Part shown: in pieces, positions 1 to 37,718 of the stretch
How positions within the stretch are numbered: position 1 is the first letter of the stretch
Layout of the letters: each line of letters opens with the position of its first letter
Source of the DNA: Ashinkailepas kermadecensis
Taxonomy: Eukaryota; Arthropoda; Thecostraca; Neolepadidae
DNA length: 64,000 nucleotides
Assembly (NCBI GenBank): GCA_034440615.1
Contig: JAOTOM010003937.1
Span: 1-64,000 of the forward strand
Reading direction: 5' to 3'
Made by a program: the position numbers and the translations under genes
The notes under the pieces: generated by a model
Told to the model about the DNA's origin: nothing
The model's database searches: none
Seen by the model: only the letters and a program-made list of their open reading frames with translations

Positions 1-99
1 TAAGCAGGTACACAGAAAATCGCGTATATCGACCAGTAAAATCTCCAGTTATTTGCGAAAAACGGGGGGGTGGGCGGATTTCGCCCCCCTCCAGTGCGC
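1..99. other. Unassigned left edge
   Basis: A G-run followed within a few bases by a C-run (about 66-90) makes a small G/C hairpin. I see no gene. The diverged I-clade copy begins just to the right. Confidence 0.4.
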
Positions 100-1250
100 G
101 TGTTAAATGTTTGTAAGATACAATGTTTTGTGTCATTGGATAAATGTCTGAAAAATGAATAATGTAAATTGTCGGGACCTCAAGTATTACCGGCTGAGGA
201 AATTGCTTATCTAGTTCTGAAACTTGAAATTAGATATTGTATGCTTCAGTGTTGTCCGAATCGAATCGTGCCAAATCGGTGTGAAATGTGTTGTGCGTTT
301 TGTAGAAATTCCGGTCTGTAGTTGTTGTCAGGCTATTGTAAGCCATGGTATCCGCTATTTATCTACTACTGTTCGTGGGTCTGTAATTGTGGTGTTTTGA
401 ATTTCAGTGCCGGGAGTGATTTAAATCGAGTGCGTCCTGATAATCGGCGAATTAACTGCCAGATTTTGCTTAAAGGTGTTCGAGAGGTGATTTGTTGTAG
501 ATAAAGTGACCATGAACGGCGACGAGCGCGCGAATGATGCGGCGTGTCTTCGCACGTTCATAATTACGGCTGACTCAGTTTTTTGTTGGTCGGGATGACG
601 TAAATATTTTATAAATGCTCTCTTTCTTTCGGCTATTGCTCGGGAAACTTCTATCGACCACCAGAGGACTGGTGTTCTTTGTGAATGGTTTTGTTAGTGA
701 ATGGCGGTGGAAGATGCTTCGATAAGTGTTTTGGTCACTTGGTTGATGTTTTCGACGGTAGAAATGTTGGGGTTGTATTGAATATGTGAAAGTTCCTGAA
801 AGGTTGTCCAATCGGCCTTCGAGATTTTCCAGCGAGGGACAAAACTTGGTGTCGTATCTGCCGCAGTTGAAAATGTGGGTGTTAATTTAATGGGGTAATG
901 ATCGCTGGCATGAATATCAGTGTCTATGGTCCAATCATAATCATTGGCCAGAGTCGGAGAGCATATTAATAAATCAATAGCTGTTTCTGTATTATGTCCA
1001 AGGTGTGAAAAAAGGTTGGTTCTCCGGTGTTCAGTAATACTAAATTATGTCGGTCTAAAATTTATTCAATGATGCAAGCACGAGTGTCTGGAAGTGTGCG
1101 TGTTCTATCCCATCGCTGGGCTATGGGCATTAAAATCGCCGGAGTAATATGAAAGGATCTCTTGAATTGTGTTATCAGGTTGTCTAAGTGTACAAAATGT
1201 TTGTGTTATCTGTTTGTGGTGGATGAAAACCATGCACGTGTCTTCACTTG
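100..1250 (-). mobile_element. Degenerate I-clade retrotransposon copy (ORF2 endonuclease end to RT start)
   Basis: Read on the minus strand, this matches the I-clade element at roughly 45.85-46.97 kb at the nucleotide level. The shared landmarks are the GDFNAHS endonuclease segment (near 1130), the SPALAN-type segment (near 950), the linker before RT, and a final match near 100-160. Many stops and indels show it is old. The homology fades at both ends, so it is a fragment and not a functional copy. The intact-length relative lies in the same window, so both belong to one family. Confidence 0.8.
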
Positions 1251-1445
1251 CCGCCAAATATTATAATTGAACCATGCCAATGTTTCGAAATCGGTAATAG
1301 TCATTTCTGAAATGCCTGCAACTTCGTCGAACTTGGACACAGCAAATTTACATCTTCGCAAGCTGCCAATAAAGGCCGGTTGCTGCTAATTCATAAGTGT
1401 TCTCGGAGTCACAATCTATGATCCTGTACTTACCATTCAACGCCT

Positions 1446-1575
<130 letters not shown>

Positions 1576-1950
1576 TGTGTGAAGAGGAAGCTGTACCGTG
1601 AAACATCCACAACATTCCCATTCAGCGAGTTGATAGAATTTCACCTTTGTATGCAGTAAAAGGCGACGGAAGCGATTCATAACTAAACCAGGAAGTTGTC
1701 GTTCAAATGTCTCACATCGTAAGCCGCCCATATGGCCTCTGCTCCATCGTGCTACAGCCTACGGGACATCCTTTGTTTAGACACAGGAACGGTAGGTGAC
1801 GTGACAATGCGAAGGGTTACACACTACTTAATGCGTTAACAGAGGGTGAAACACAACTTGTTGCTGTATTTAGGAAGGGAGGTCGTCCCACCGCTCTCCC
1901 CCTGCCACCAAATAATTCACCGGCAGCAAAGGAGCATAGTTTGCAGCATC
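1576..1950. other. Unique spacer, nothing recognised
   Basis: Non-repetitive DNA between two arrays. I see no splice-flanked coding segment and no known element. Confidence 0.5.
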
Positions 1951-3098
1951 GCGTCACTACTGCGTGTCACTACTGCGTGTCACTACTGCGCGTCACTACT
2001 GTGCGTCACTACTGCGTGTCACTACTGCGTGTCACTACTGCGTGTCGTTACTGCGTTTCACTACTGCGTGTCACTACTGCGTGTCGTTACTGCGTGTCAC
2101 TGCGTGTCGTTACTGCGTGTCGTTACTGCGTGTCACTACTGCGTGTCACTACTGCGTGTCGTTACTGCGGTCACTACTTGTCGTTACTGTGCGTCACTAC
2201 TGCGTGTCGCTACTGCGTGTCACTACTGCGTGTCACTACTGCGTGTCGGTACTGCGTGTCACTACTGCGTGTCGTTACTGCGTGTCGTTACTGCCTGTCA
2301 CTACTGCGTTTCACTACTGCGTGTCACTACTGCGTGTCGGTACTGCGTGTCACTACTGCGTGTCACTACTGCGTGTCGGTACTGCGTGTCACTACTGCGT
2401 GTCGTTACTGTGCGTCACCCTGCGTGTCACTACTGCGTGTCACTACTGCGTGTCGTTACTGCGTGTCACTACTGCGTGTCACTACTGCGTGTCACTACTG
2501 CGTGTCGTTACTGCGTGTCACTACTGCGTGTCACTACTGCGTGTCGGTACTGCGTGTCACTACTGCGTATCACTACTGCGTGTCGGTACTGCGTGTCACT
2601 ACTGCGTGTCGTTACTGCGTGTCGTTACTGCGTGTCACTACTGCGTGTCACTACTGCGTGTCACTACTGCGTGTCGTTACTGCGTGTCGTTACTGCGTGT
2701 CGTTACTGCGCGTCACTACTGCGTGTCACTACTGCGTCGTCGTTATCGTGTCGTTACTGCGTGTCGTTACTGCGTGTCACTCTGCGTTACTGCGTGTCGT
2801 TACTGCGTGTCGTTACTGCGTGTCACGTTACTGCGTGTCACTACTGCGTGTCACTACTGCGTGTCGTTACTGCGTGTCGTTACTGCGTGTCGTTACTGCG
2901 TGTCACTACTGCGTGTCACTACTGCGTGTCACTACTGCGTGTCGTTACTGCGTGTCACTACTGCGTGTCACTACTGCGTCACTACTGCGTGTCACTACTG
3001 CGTGTCACTACTGCGTGTCGTTACTGCGTGTCACTACTGCGTGTCACTACTGCGTGTCGTTACTGCGTGTCACTACTGCGCGTCACTACTGCGTGTCA
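1951..3098. repeat. 13-bp minisatellite, about 88 units
   Basis: Unit CACTACTGCGTGT with a frequent variant CGTTACTGCGTGT and some truncated units. Because 13 is not a multiple of three, 39 bp encode a 13-residue period, and all three plus-strand frames stay open for more than 400 codons. None is a credible protein. Confidence 0.97.
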
Positions 3099-3529
3099 TT
3101 GCGATGCGACTCTGTGCCTGTAGACAAACAACTGCACAAACAACAAACAAACAACTGCAGTCGTCCCAGTGTATTGTCACAAACATACGCCAATTTATTT
3201 AGAATGCTCATACATGTTGCTGCTTAGAGGTATGAGGTTATGGTGGAGTTCGAAATTAAACCTGAATTGGGTGAACTTTTTCTTTAATCTACTCCTTGGG
3301 GCGCGCGCTGGTCGGGATGACAATCTTCCACTGCATGTGAAATGCCGCATCTACGTATCCAAAATGGCTCAGATGTCTTACTGACATAGATGTGATTACT
3401 GGCTCCTTGTGCCATTAAAAATATCGGAAATTGTGCGTACGTAGGCGCACATGTAGCGCTATGCTTGCCATTTTCTAAAGCGCATTATTTATTGTAAGCA
3501 GTGCGTTGATTTCCTAAAATTATCTGGGG
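3099..3529. other. Unique spacer, nothing recognised
   Basis: Mixed-composition DNA with no recognisable element or splice-flanked open frame. Confidence 0.4.
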
Positions 3530-3661
3530 CAAGATACATGTAGGGCCAGATACATGTAGGGAAATATACATGTAGGGCAAGATACATGTAGGGCAAGATA
3601 CATGTAGGGCAAGATACATATAGGGCAAGATAGATGTAGGACAGGATACATGTAGGGCAAT
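3530..3661. repeat. 16-bp minisatellite, about 8 units
   Basis: Unit close to TACATGTAGGGCAAGA with a few point differences. The minus-strand frames reading ILPYMYLALHVSC-like periods are products of this repeat. Confidence 0.9.
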
Positions 3662-4097
3662 GGGCGTGACCAAATGCATTGGGGAGGGCCACACTCCATA
3701 GGGTCCCATGTTGAAAGTTGAAATTATTGGGCGGGGAGGGGGCAAAGCCAATATTAGAGGTAACTTTCCACCTCAATAGTATACAAAGCAACATCCACGG
3801 TCGTAAGTCTGCTGTTTTGCTCAGCACTGCGCACGACCCGAACTCCGACAAAATATGCTTGGCTGTAATGTCCTAGTATTGCCTATAATGATATTCCCCG
3901 ATGACGATTTGCCCAAACCTTGCGATAGGATGCCAAATCCAGGTGTTCACGTTGCATTTTGCTGACCACACCTTCACGCTGTCAATATAAATGAAATCAC
4001 GGTGCTCATGCTACATGCTATACATGCTACACAGATTTACACTGCAGAACACAGAATTGTGTTCATGGTACACAGATTGTGTGCTACACAGATTACC
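3662..4097. other. Unique spacer, nothing recognised
   Basis: No supported feature. The right part contains short ACACAGATT-type repeats that grade into the 10-bp array. Confidence 0.4.
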
Positions 4098-5292
4098 ACG
4101 GTACTGCATGGTACTGTGTGGTACTGTGTGGTACTATGTGGCACTGTGTGGTACTGCATGGTACTGTGCGACACTGTGTGGCACTGTGTGGTACTGTGTG
4201 TTACTGCATGGTACTGCATGGTACTGTGTGGCACTGTGTGGTATTGCATGGTACTGTGTGGTACTGTGTGGTACTACATGGTACTGTGTGGTACTGCATG
4301 GTACTGTGTGACACTGTGTGGTACTGTGTGTTACTGCATGGTACTGCACGGTACGGTGTGGCACTGTGTGGTACTGCATGACACAGTGTGACACGGTGTG
4401 GCACTGTGTGGTACTGTGTGACACTGTGTGGTACTGTGTGTTACTGCATGGTACTGCACGGTACGGTGTGGCACTGTGTGGTACTGCATGACACAGTGTG
4501 ACACGGTGTGGCACTGTGTGGTACTGTGTGGCACTGTGTGGCACTGTGTTGCACTGTGTGGCACTGTGTGGCACTGTGTGGCACTGTGTGGTACTGCATG
4601 GTACTGTGTGACACTGTGTGACACTTTGTGGTACAGCACGGTACTGTGTGGTACTGCATGGTACTGTGTGGTACTGTGTGGTACTGTATGGTACAGTGTG
4701 GCACTGTGTGACACTGTGTTGCACTGTGTGGCACGGTGTGGCACAGTGGGCCACGTTGTGGTACTGCATGGCACTGTGTGGTACTGCGTGGTACTGTGTG
4801 ACACTGTGTTGCACTGTGTGGCACGGTGTGGCACAGTGGGCCACGTTGTGGTACTGCATGGCACTGTGTGGTACTGCGTGGTACTGTGTGGCACTGTGTG
4901 GCACTATGTTGCACTGTGTGGCACTGTGTGGTTCCGCACGGTACTGTGTGGTACTGGGTGGTACTGTGTGGTACTGCACGGTACTGTGTTGCACTGGGTG
5001 GTACTGTGTGGCACTGGGTGGTACTGTGTGGTACTGCACGGTAATGTGTGACACTGTGTGGTACTGCATGGCACAGTGTGGCACTGTGTGGCACTGTGTG
5101 GCACTGTGTGTCGCTGTGTGGCACTGTGTGGTACTGCGTGGCACGGTGTGGCACAGTGGGAAACTATGCTTCACTGTGTGACACTGCGTGACAATGTATG
5201 GCATTGTGTGGCACTGTGTTGCACAGTTTGGCACTATGCTGCACTGTGCGGCACTGTGTTGCACTGCGTGGCATTGTGTGGCACTGTGTGTC
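4098..5292. repeat. 10-bp minisatellite, about 120 units
   Basis: Units are GTACTGTGTG and GCACTGTGTG with GCATG and CACG endings, in blocks that recur at larger spacing (for example about 60-bp and 100-bp blocks near 4700-4880). The many open frames here on both strands are repeat artefacts. The array lies just downstream of the lectin stop codon on the minus strand. Confidence 0.97.
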
Positions 5293-5332
5293 TCCTAAGC
5301 ACCGTGTTGGAATCGGATGGTGCTTGACGGCT

Positions 5333-5361
5333 GAGCCCTGTCCCGCAGGAGGACAGGGCTC
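5333..5361 (-). other. Perfect 11-bp hairpin in the lectin 3' UTR
   Basis: GAGCCCTGTCC at 5333-5343 is followed by a 7-nt loop and its exact reverse complement at 5351-5361. It lies 16-44 nt downstream of the lectin stop codon on the minus strand, so it would fold in the 3' UTR. No AATAAA signal is visible near it. Its role is unknown; mRNA stability or termination are only possibilities. Confidence 0.6.
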
Positions 5362-5376
5362 AAGAAGGAAGCAGCA

Positions 5377-32132
<26,756 letters not shown>

Positions 32133-32649
32133 ATTCCTGGCGGCGCGTCTCGAGATTCTCTTCACGAGCCTCGCGACCTGAACGTCTCCTTCCAGCTTCG
32201 CCGGAGAAGTGTCGAGCAGACTTCTCGAGTGTCTGTGTCGAATGTCTATGAGCGGTAGACGACGTGCCGGGAGCGACAGAGGTTCGACACAAGTGCGCCG
32301 GGACAGACGCCGCCGCCGCCGGCACACAGATGCACACCGACGCAGCCCAGCAATCGTCACAATGGAGGTCCCCGCACGTCACGAGCGGCGCGCCATTCGG
32401 CCGCTTTTCGGCGCCGTTTTCGGCTGATAAAGCACGCCGATTTCTGGCGGTGAATTCTGGCGCGTGCCGAACGCCGGAAGGCAGCTGTGTAGAGGGCGGC
32501 TCGACGGGCCGCAGCAGTGAATACGGCCTGACTGAAACGAGCGCCAATTGATTGGCGGGCTTTCCGATGTGGCGGAGATGAACGCTGAATGATGCCCGAG
32601 GGCTGACCGGGCCGCATGGGTCGATGGGGCCCAGTCAGGTTGATGAAAT
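32133..32649 (-). promoter_or_regulatory. GC-rich 5' region of the lectin gene
   Basis: CpG-rich upstream DNA, as expected for a 5' UTR and promoter. On the lectin strand a TCAGTC initiator-like motif lies at 32535-32530, with CCAAT motifs at 32544-32555 just upstream. TTTATCA at about 32425 is a weak TATA-like site. The transcription start cannot be fixed from sequence. Open frames in this stretch reflect GC content. Confidence 0.3.
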
Positions 32650-32880
32650 ATGCGGAATGTGGAATATCATAATATTGAATATGGAATATGATATAAATAT
32701 GTAATATCATAATTTGGAAAATGGACTGTAACATGGAATGTGGACTATCATAACATTGAAAATGGAATGTAATAATATGAAGATGGAATATCATAATATG
32801 AAGGTGGAATATCATAATATGAAGATGGAATATCATATGAAGATGCAATATCATCATATGGAATATGTAATATCATGATA
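32650..32880. repeat. AT-rich 21-bp repeat, about 10 units
   Basis: Units vary around AATATCATAATATGAAGATG plus G, more diverged to the left. Confidence 0.85.
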
Positions 32881-33081
32881 TAGAATCTGAAACATGCGCG
32901 CCGGTTCTGGTTGCCATCGAAAGTGGAACGAGTTGCAAATGCGGAGTGAACAGCAGGCGAGGCTGCTTGCCTGACGTAGATGCTCAACATTGATAGAAAG
33001 TCTATCGGCTAATCTATCTGGTTTACTGCAGCACCTTGAGTAGGCTTTTCAGGAGGAAACCTATCGCGTACGACCAGAAAT
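32881..33081. other. Spacer, nothing recognised
   Basis: Unique DNA between arrays. Confidence 0.4.
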
Positions 33082-33301
33082 GAGCTCAGGGAGGCGGGAT
33101 GAGCCCAGGGATGAGCCCAGGGAGGCGGGATGAGCCCAGGGATAAGCCCAGGGAGGTGGGATGAGCCCAGGGATGAGCCCAGGGATGAGCCCAGGGATGA
33201 GCCCAGGGAGGCGGGATGAGCCCAGGGATGAGCCCAGGGAGGCGGGATGAGCCCAGGGATGAGCCCAGGGATGAGCCCAGGGATGAGCCCAGGGAGGTGG
33301 G
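33082..33301. repeat. 14-bp minisatellite, about 15 units
   Basis: Units GGGATGAGCCCAGG, with GGAGGC variants marking a higher-order period of two to four units. Confidence 0.92.
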
Positions 33302-33471
33302 AGCAATATAACACCGTTTTAATGAAAAGTACTGTTGCAATAAAATCGCAATCCTTCCATAGTAGTGCATATGGAGTGCGGCCCACCGCGCCAATCGCCT
33401 GTGGCTAGCAATATGGATGTATCACTAAAACACTATAGCACTACAGCACTATCACTCACATTGCTGGCGTC
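33302..33471. other. Spacer, nothing recognised
   Basis: Unique DNA with short ACTATAGCACTACAGC repeats at its right end. Confidence 0.4.
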
Positions 33472-33766
33472 TGCCGTCTGTTGACCATCGACCGTGCCGT
33501 CTGCCGTCTGTTGACCATCGACCGTGCCGTCTGCCGTCTGTTGACCATCGACCGTGCCGTCTGCCGTCTGTTGACCATCGACCGTGCCGTCTGCCGTCTG
33601 TTGGCCATCGACCGTGCCGTCTGCCGTCTGTTGACCATCGACCGTGCCGTCTGCCGTCTGTTGACCATCGACCGTGCCGTCTGCCGTCTGTTGACCATCG
33701 ACCGTGCCGTCTGCCGTCTGTTGACCATCGACCGTGCCGTCTGCCGTCTGTTGGCCATCGACCGTG
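33472..33766. repeat. 30-bp minisatellite, about 10 units
   Basis: Unit contains GCCGTCTGTTGACCATCGAC; two units have GGCC for GACC. As 30 is a multiple of three, 10-residue periodic frames are open on both strands. I treat them as artefacts. Confidence 0.95.
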
Positions 33767-34100
33767 CACGACATCTTGCCGCCTTCTCCGGGGGGTGCAG
33801 GCCTCCTGGTTTCCAAACGGCAGTGCTGGCGACATGAAGCAAAAACAGCGTGTGAACGTGACAAGGTCTCGCGAAATACACCCAATTTATGCGCTTGGTG
33901 TCACTGGTTGAACTTGCAGGACAGCTTAAGGGTCACTTTCGTGTGCAAAAATCACTAATTTTCACGCTTAATCGCTATAAGTTTAGCACAAACAATACCA
34001 AATACGCGCATATAATGTTCAGCAGAACACTCGCATTCTCTTGGGATATTAACGATTTGCAAGTTGCCACATGTCAACATAAAGAACAAAGATCACATGC

Positions 34101-34151
<51 letters not shown>

Positions 34152-35092
34152 TGGCGTCTATTTGGAAGCTTCTCGAATAACACCCGAAACCTTGATTTTC
34201 TAGCAACCATTGGTACAAATTCACACCAAATCCAAATTCGATATTCTACTGAAACCAGGGCGACTCTTAAGCCGAAAAGGGTCATTTAAGGTAAAGGGTG
34301 TCAATGATCTTGATTGGCCCTGAAAATGATAATATCGGATGCAATATTTAGGCCGTAAGCTTCCGGCGGGATGAGGCCTTTTAGGAAAAAACTAGGCGTT
34401 TCATGTAATGCCGGACCACGCTACCTGACTGGACATTTCAGGCGTTACCTGAAATACCCACGAGGTCGCGGGCGTTTTCTGTAATCATCATTATAACACC
34501 AGTTGCCTGACGGATATATATATATATATATCACTTTTAGGGACTTCATGGGATGCCAGAAGAGTGTTGGTCGCTTCAAGTAAAGCCTGACTAAACCGAA
34601 CATATAATATTATGCATCACCGTATTAAACTTGATGTTCGATTGAATGATCAACGTTGCTTATTGTACTTCGTCTCGTGGGATATGAACTAATTGCACGA
34701 ACTCCTCATGCGCCGACCGTGTGGTTCGCAACCGTTTCAAGTTCGCAATTCATTAGGCAACCGTCGGGCATTACTATCAATGTATTTTCGAAAAAGCTGA
34801 CATTTCGTGGCGCAGCACAAACAGCACTCAGACAGACAATACTCGAAGGCGCTCTCGCCTTGTGGCGCAACAAATATCGCCATTTGTCTCGGTCTGCTCT
34901 GCTTGTTGACGCAGGGCGCGAACTCGTGACACCTCGAAACCCGCATAGCACGCGCTTTACGACACTTGCTGCGCATGGTGTTGCGCTGCTTTGCCCCTGC
35001 CCGGCACCAGCGCCGAGTGAATCCCTGTCCCTGAAGCAGGTTCTGGCCACCAAACGCCTCCCGCCAGCTCTTCACCTGCCGACCGGCGCTGT
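33767..35092. other. Mostly unique DNA with a (TG)n tract
   Basis: Holds (TG)n at 34100-34148 and a short (TA)n at 34516-34532. Several frames of 115-160 codons overlap at 34656-35150 on both strands in CpG-rich DNA, but none has recognisable motifs. Confidence 0.4.
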
Positions 35093-35620
35093 TGGCCGCG
35101 GCGGTTGTCGACACGTGCTCCGACGTGCCGACACTCTCCTGTAGACCCACCCTGGGGTACCAGCCCTTGATGGCTCATGAGGCCATCCCTAGTTGATGGC
35201 CGCGGCGGTTGTCGGCACGTGCTCCGACGTGCCGACACTCTCCTGTAGACCCACCCTGTGGTACCAGCCCTTGATGGCTCATGAGGCCGTCCCCAGTTGA
35301 TGGACATCACTTGTCGGCACGTGCTCCGACGTGCCGACACTCTCCTGTAGACCCACTCTTGGGTACCAGCCCTTGATGACTCATGAGGCCGTCCCCAGTT
35401 GATGGCCGCGGCGGGTGTCGGCACGTGCTTCGACGTGCCGACACTCTCCTGTAGACCCACCCTGGGGTACCAGCCCTTGATGACTCATGAGGCCGTCCAC
35501 AGTTGATGGACATCACTTGTCGGCACGTGCTCCGACGTGCCGACACTCTCCTGTAGACCCACCCTGGGGTACCAGCCCTTGATGGCTCATGAGGCCGTTC
35601 CCAGTTGATGGACATCACTT
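35093..35620. repeat. 102-104-bp tandem repeat, about 5 units
   Basis: Each unit holds TACCAGCCCTTGATG and the near-palindrome GTCGGCACGTGCTCCGACGT followed by GCCGAC. Units alternate between two versions of the segment before the palindrome (GCCGCGGCGG and GACATCACTT). Confidence 0.9.
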
Positions 35621-35793
35621 CTGCCGTCAACAAAAACCGCATGATGCTAGGAGGGTCAAGCGGCCTTCTATCCACCCTGGGCACTGTCATTACTTCTGGT
35701 GCTCAGACAGCCAGCTGGGACAGGTTCGGCGCCGCCTTGTCCTTCATTTGTTCGGCCTGCTTACGCGCCCCGCCCCTCTCGTTAGATGTCTTC

Positions 35794-35977
35794 CTACTCA
35801 ACGGCCACCTCGGAGTAGGATGGTGGACTTTCGCCGCCGTCTTCCGTGACACCCCTACCAGCGGCGCCTGTCTCATCAGCTTCAGCTATATCAGCGTCTC
35901 CTTCGATGTCAGATGTAAATCCGGGAGCAGCCGCAATAAGACGCACCTGGGTCTCGAGCTGTTCCTCAGTTGTGATG
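35794..35977 (-). CDS. Candidate terminal exon with a PPSY tail
   Basis: Open frame ending at TAG 35796-35794 codes ITTEEQLETQVRLIAAAPGF, an acidic stretch, then SPPSYSEVAVE. PPSY is a PPxY motif, recognised by WW domains of NEDD4-type ubiquitin ligases, and typical of cytosolic tails. The acceptor would be CTGTATAG at 35978. The 34-bp array directly upstream repeats that acceptor and the first exon bases (TACAG|CATCAC). No upstream exon or family was identified. Confidence 0.35.
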
Positions 35978-35989
35978 CTATACAGCAGG

Positions 35990-36476
35990 CTGTCCGGCAG
36001 TCCAGGTGATACTGTACAGCAGGCTGTCCGGCAGTCCAGGTGATGCCGCACAGCAGGCTGTCCGGCAGCCCAGGTGATGCTGTACAGCAGGCGGTCTGGC
36101 AGTCCAGGTGATGCTGTGAAGCAGGCTGTCCGGCAGTCCAGGTGATGCTGTACAGCAGACTGTCCGGCAGTCCAGGTGATGCTGTACAGCAGGCTGTCCG
36201 GCAGTCCAGGTGATGCTGTGAAGCAGGCTGTCCGGCAGTCCAGGTGATGCTGTACAGCAGACTGTCCGGCAGTCCAGGTGATGCTGTAAAGCAGGCTGTC
36301 CGGCAGTCCAGGTGATGCTGTAAAGCAGGCTGTCCGGCAGTCCAGGTGATGCTGTACAGCAGGCTGTCCGGCAGTCCAGGTGATGCTGTACAGCAGGCTT
36401 TCCGGCAGTCCAGGTGATGCTGTACAGCAGGCTGTCCGGCAGTCCAGGTGATGCTGTACAGCAGGCTGTCAGGCAG
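35990..36476 (-). repeat. 34-bp minisatellite, about 14 units
   Basis: On the minus strand each unit contains GCCTGCTGTACAGCATCACC, an acceptor-like sequence. It sits immediately upstream of the candidate PPSY exon. Confidence 0.93.
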
Positions 36477-37004
36477 TGCACTGTCGCGCAGGTCCACACG
36501 CAGGCCACACGCAGGCCACACGCAGGCCCGCAGCCCAACAGAGCGCGGTACTGCGATCTGCCGAGCACATGGTGCTGCGATCTGCCCACCACACGGTGGG
36601 CAGATGACTCGAGTCCTTTCGCCACTGGAACAAACGAAAATTTGCGTTATTATTGGTTATATATTGCGAGAAGATTAAATAAGTGACAAATAAATTAGTC
36701 TAATAGAGCAAACCATGTGTCACTTCGTGAAACTTGTCAGATAGGTACAATGACAAAAACAGATGGCTGGGTATAGGTTTGCAATTTGGACCATGCAATA
36801 CGTATTTCTTATGTCATTAATTGGACATCAAACTAAGACAAATGATTGGATTTAGCTTCGGCCTTGTCTTATTCACGATAATATTAATTAGTCATGCATA
36901 TTTGTAACAATTACTTCAATACAAATTCCGAAATGCATTAGTCACGTCCGAACACCAAATGTGATCAGAAAATGATCATTCACTTTTAAAATTGAATAAG
37001 TTCC
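36477..37004. other. Spacer, nothing recognised
   Basis: Begins with three ~10-bp CACACGCAGGC repeats, then AT-rich unique DNA. Confidence 0.4.
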
Positions 37005-37165
37005 TGCCTGTACAAAGCAGCAGCCGGCAGACCACCGTGTAGACTTGCGGTCGGTCACCCAGGCCCTCAGAATGTTCTCGACGTCCCGATTGGCCCGTTG
37101 GACGCTCCCCTGGCTCTCAGGATGTCGGCGCCCTCCATGAACTACATGACACTCCGGCGCTCAAA
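37005..37165 (-). mobile_element. Integrase core-domain relic
   Basis: The minus strand reads VHGGRRHPESQGSVQRANRD, then VENILRAW and KSTRWSAGCCFVQ. HPxSQGSVERANxDxE is the conserved C-terminal part of DDE integrases of the KRBA2/SCAND3 type, which contain the catalytic Glu. Only about 50 codons survive. Flanking DNA at 37170-37620 could be more of it but shows no motif. Confidence 0.6.
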
Positions 37166-37718
37166 GGGCCATGATTCAATATCCGCCCCTCCCCCTGAAT
37201 ACACCACCGCAATCGCTCGTATCATTCATAACGGTATTTGCCAAATGTCAATCGGACGGTTCTTGTAATGCCGGCGGTGTCTGCGTCCTTACTTTTCCAG
37301 CGACTCCTTTATTGTTTTTCTCTGCATCGTCCTTCGAGTTGTTTATGTTTCACCGGGCTACCTGTCAGCATCTCTGCGCGCATCCTTCTGCGCGCATCCT
37401 TCTTCCCGCTGATCTTCTCTTACGCGGCCACACTTTCAGAAAAGGCCTCACCATTTCAGCGCAGACAGGATTTTTTTTAAGTTGGGGCGACCACGAATAT
37501 GTCAGGAAAAGTAGAACGCTTTCGGCGCGCGAACAGCGCTGCAAATTTGTGGTTTTGTGTGGTAAAATTATCAAAATTTCTTCTTTGATCCAGCACATTT
37601 TTGGTCTCTGAAGTGGGAGGTGGGCCCGGGGCCCCGGCTCCTCTTCACTGCGCATCTGATGTTCGGTAAGGTGAGACGAGGCAGCTAGCATTTGCGTTAG
37701 GTTGGGGGTTCACTGCAC
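37166..37718. other. Spacer, nothing firm
   Basis: A plus-strand frame of 146 codons and a minus-strand frame of 108 overlap here; neither shows motifs. Confidence 0.35.

Noticed and set aside
33433..33885. 150-codon minus-strand frame with TVDGQQTADG repeats
   Set aside because: A 30-bp unit explains it; all frames are open and no family matches.
35990..36476. Regular arrays as possible CRISPR loci
   Set aside because: Units are contiguous with no unique spacers, in a eukaryotic context. The same holds for the other arrays.
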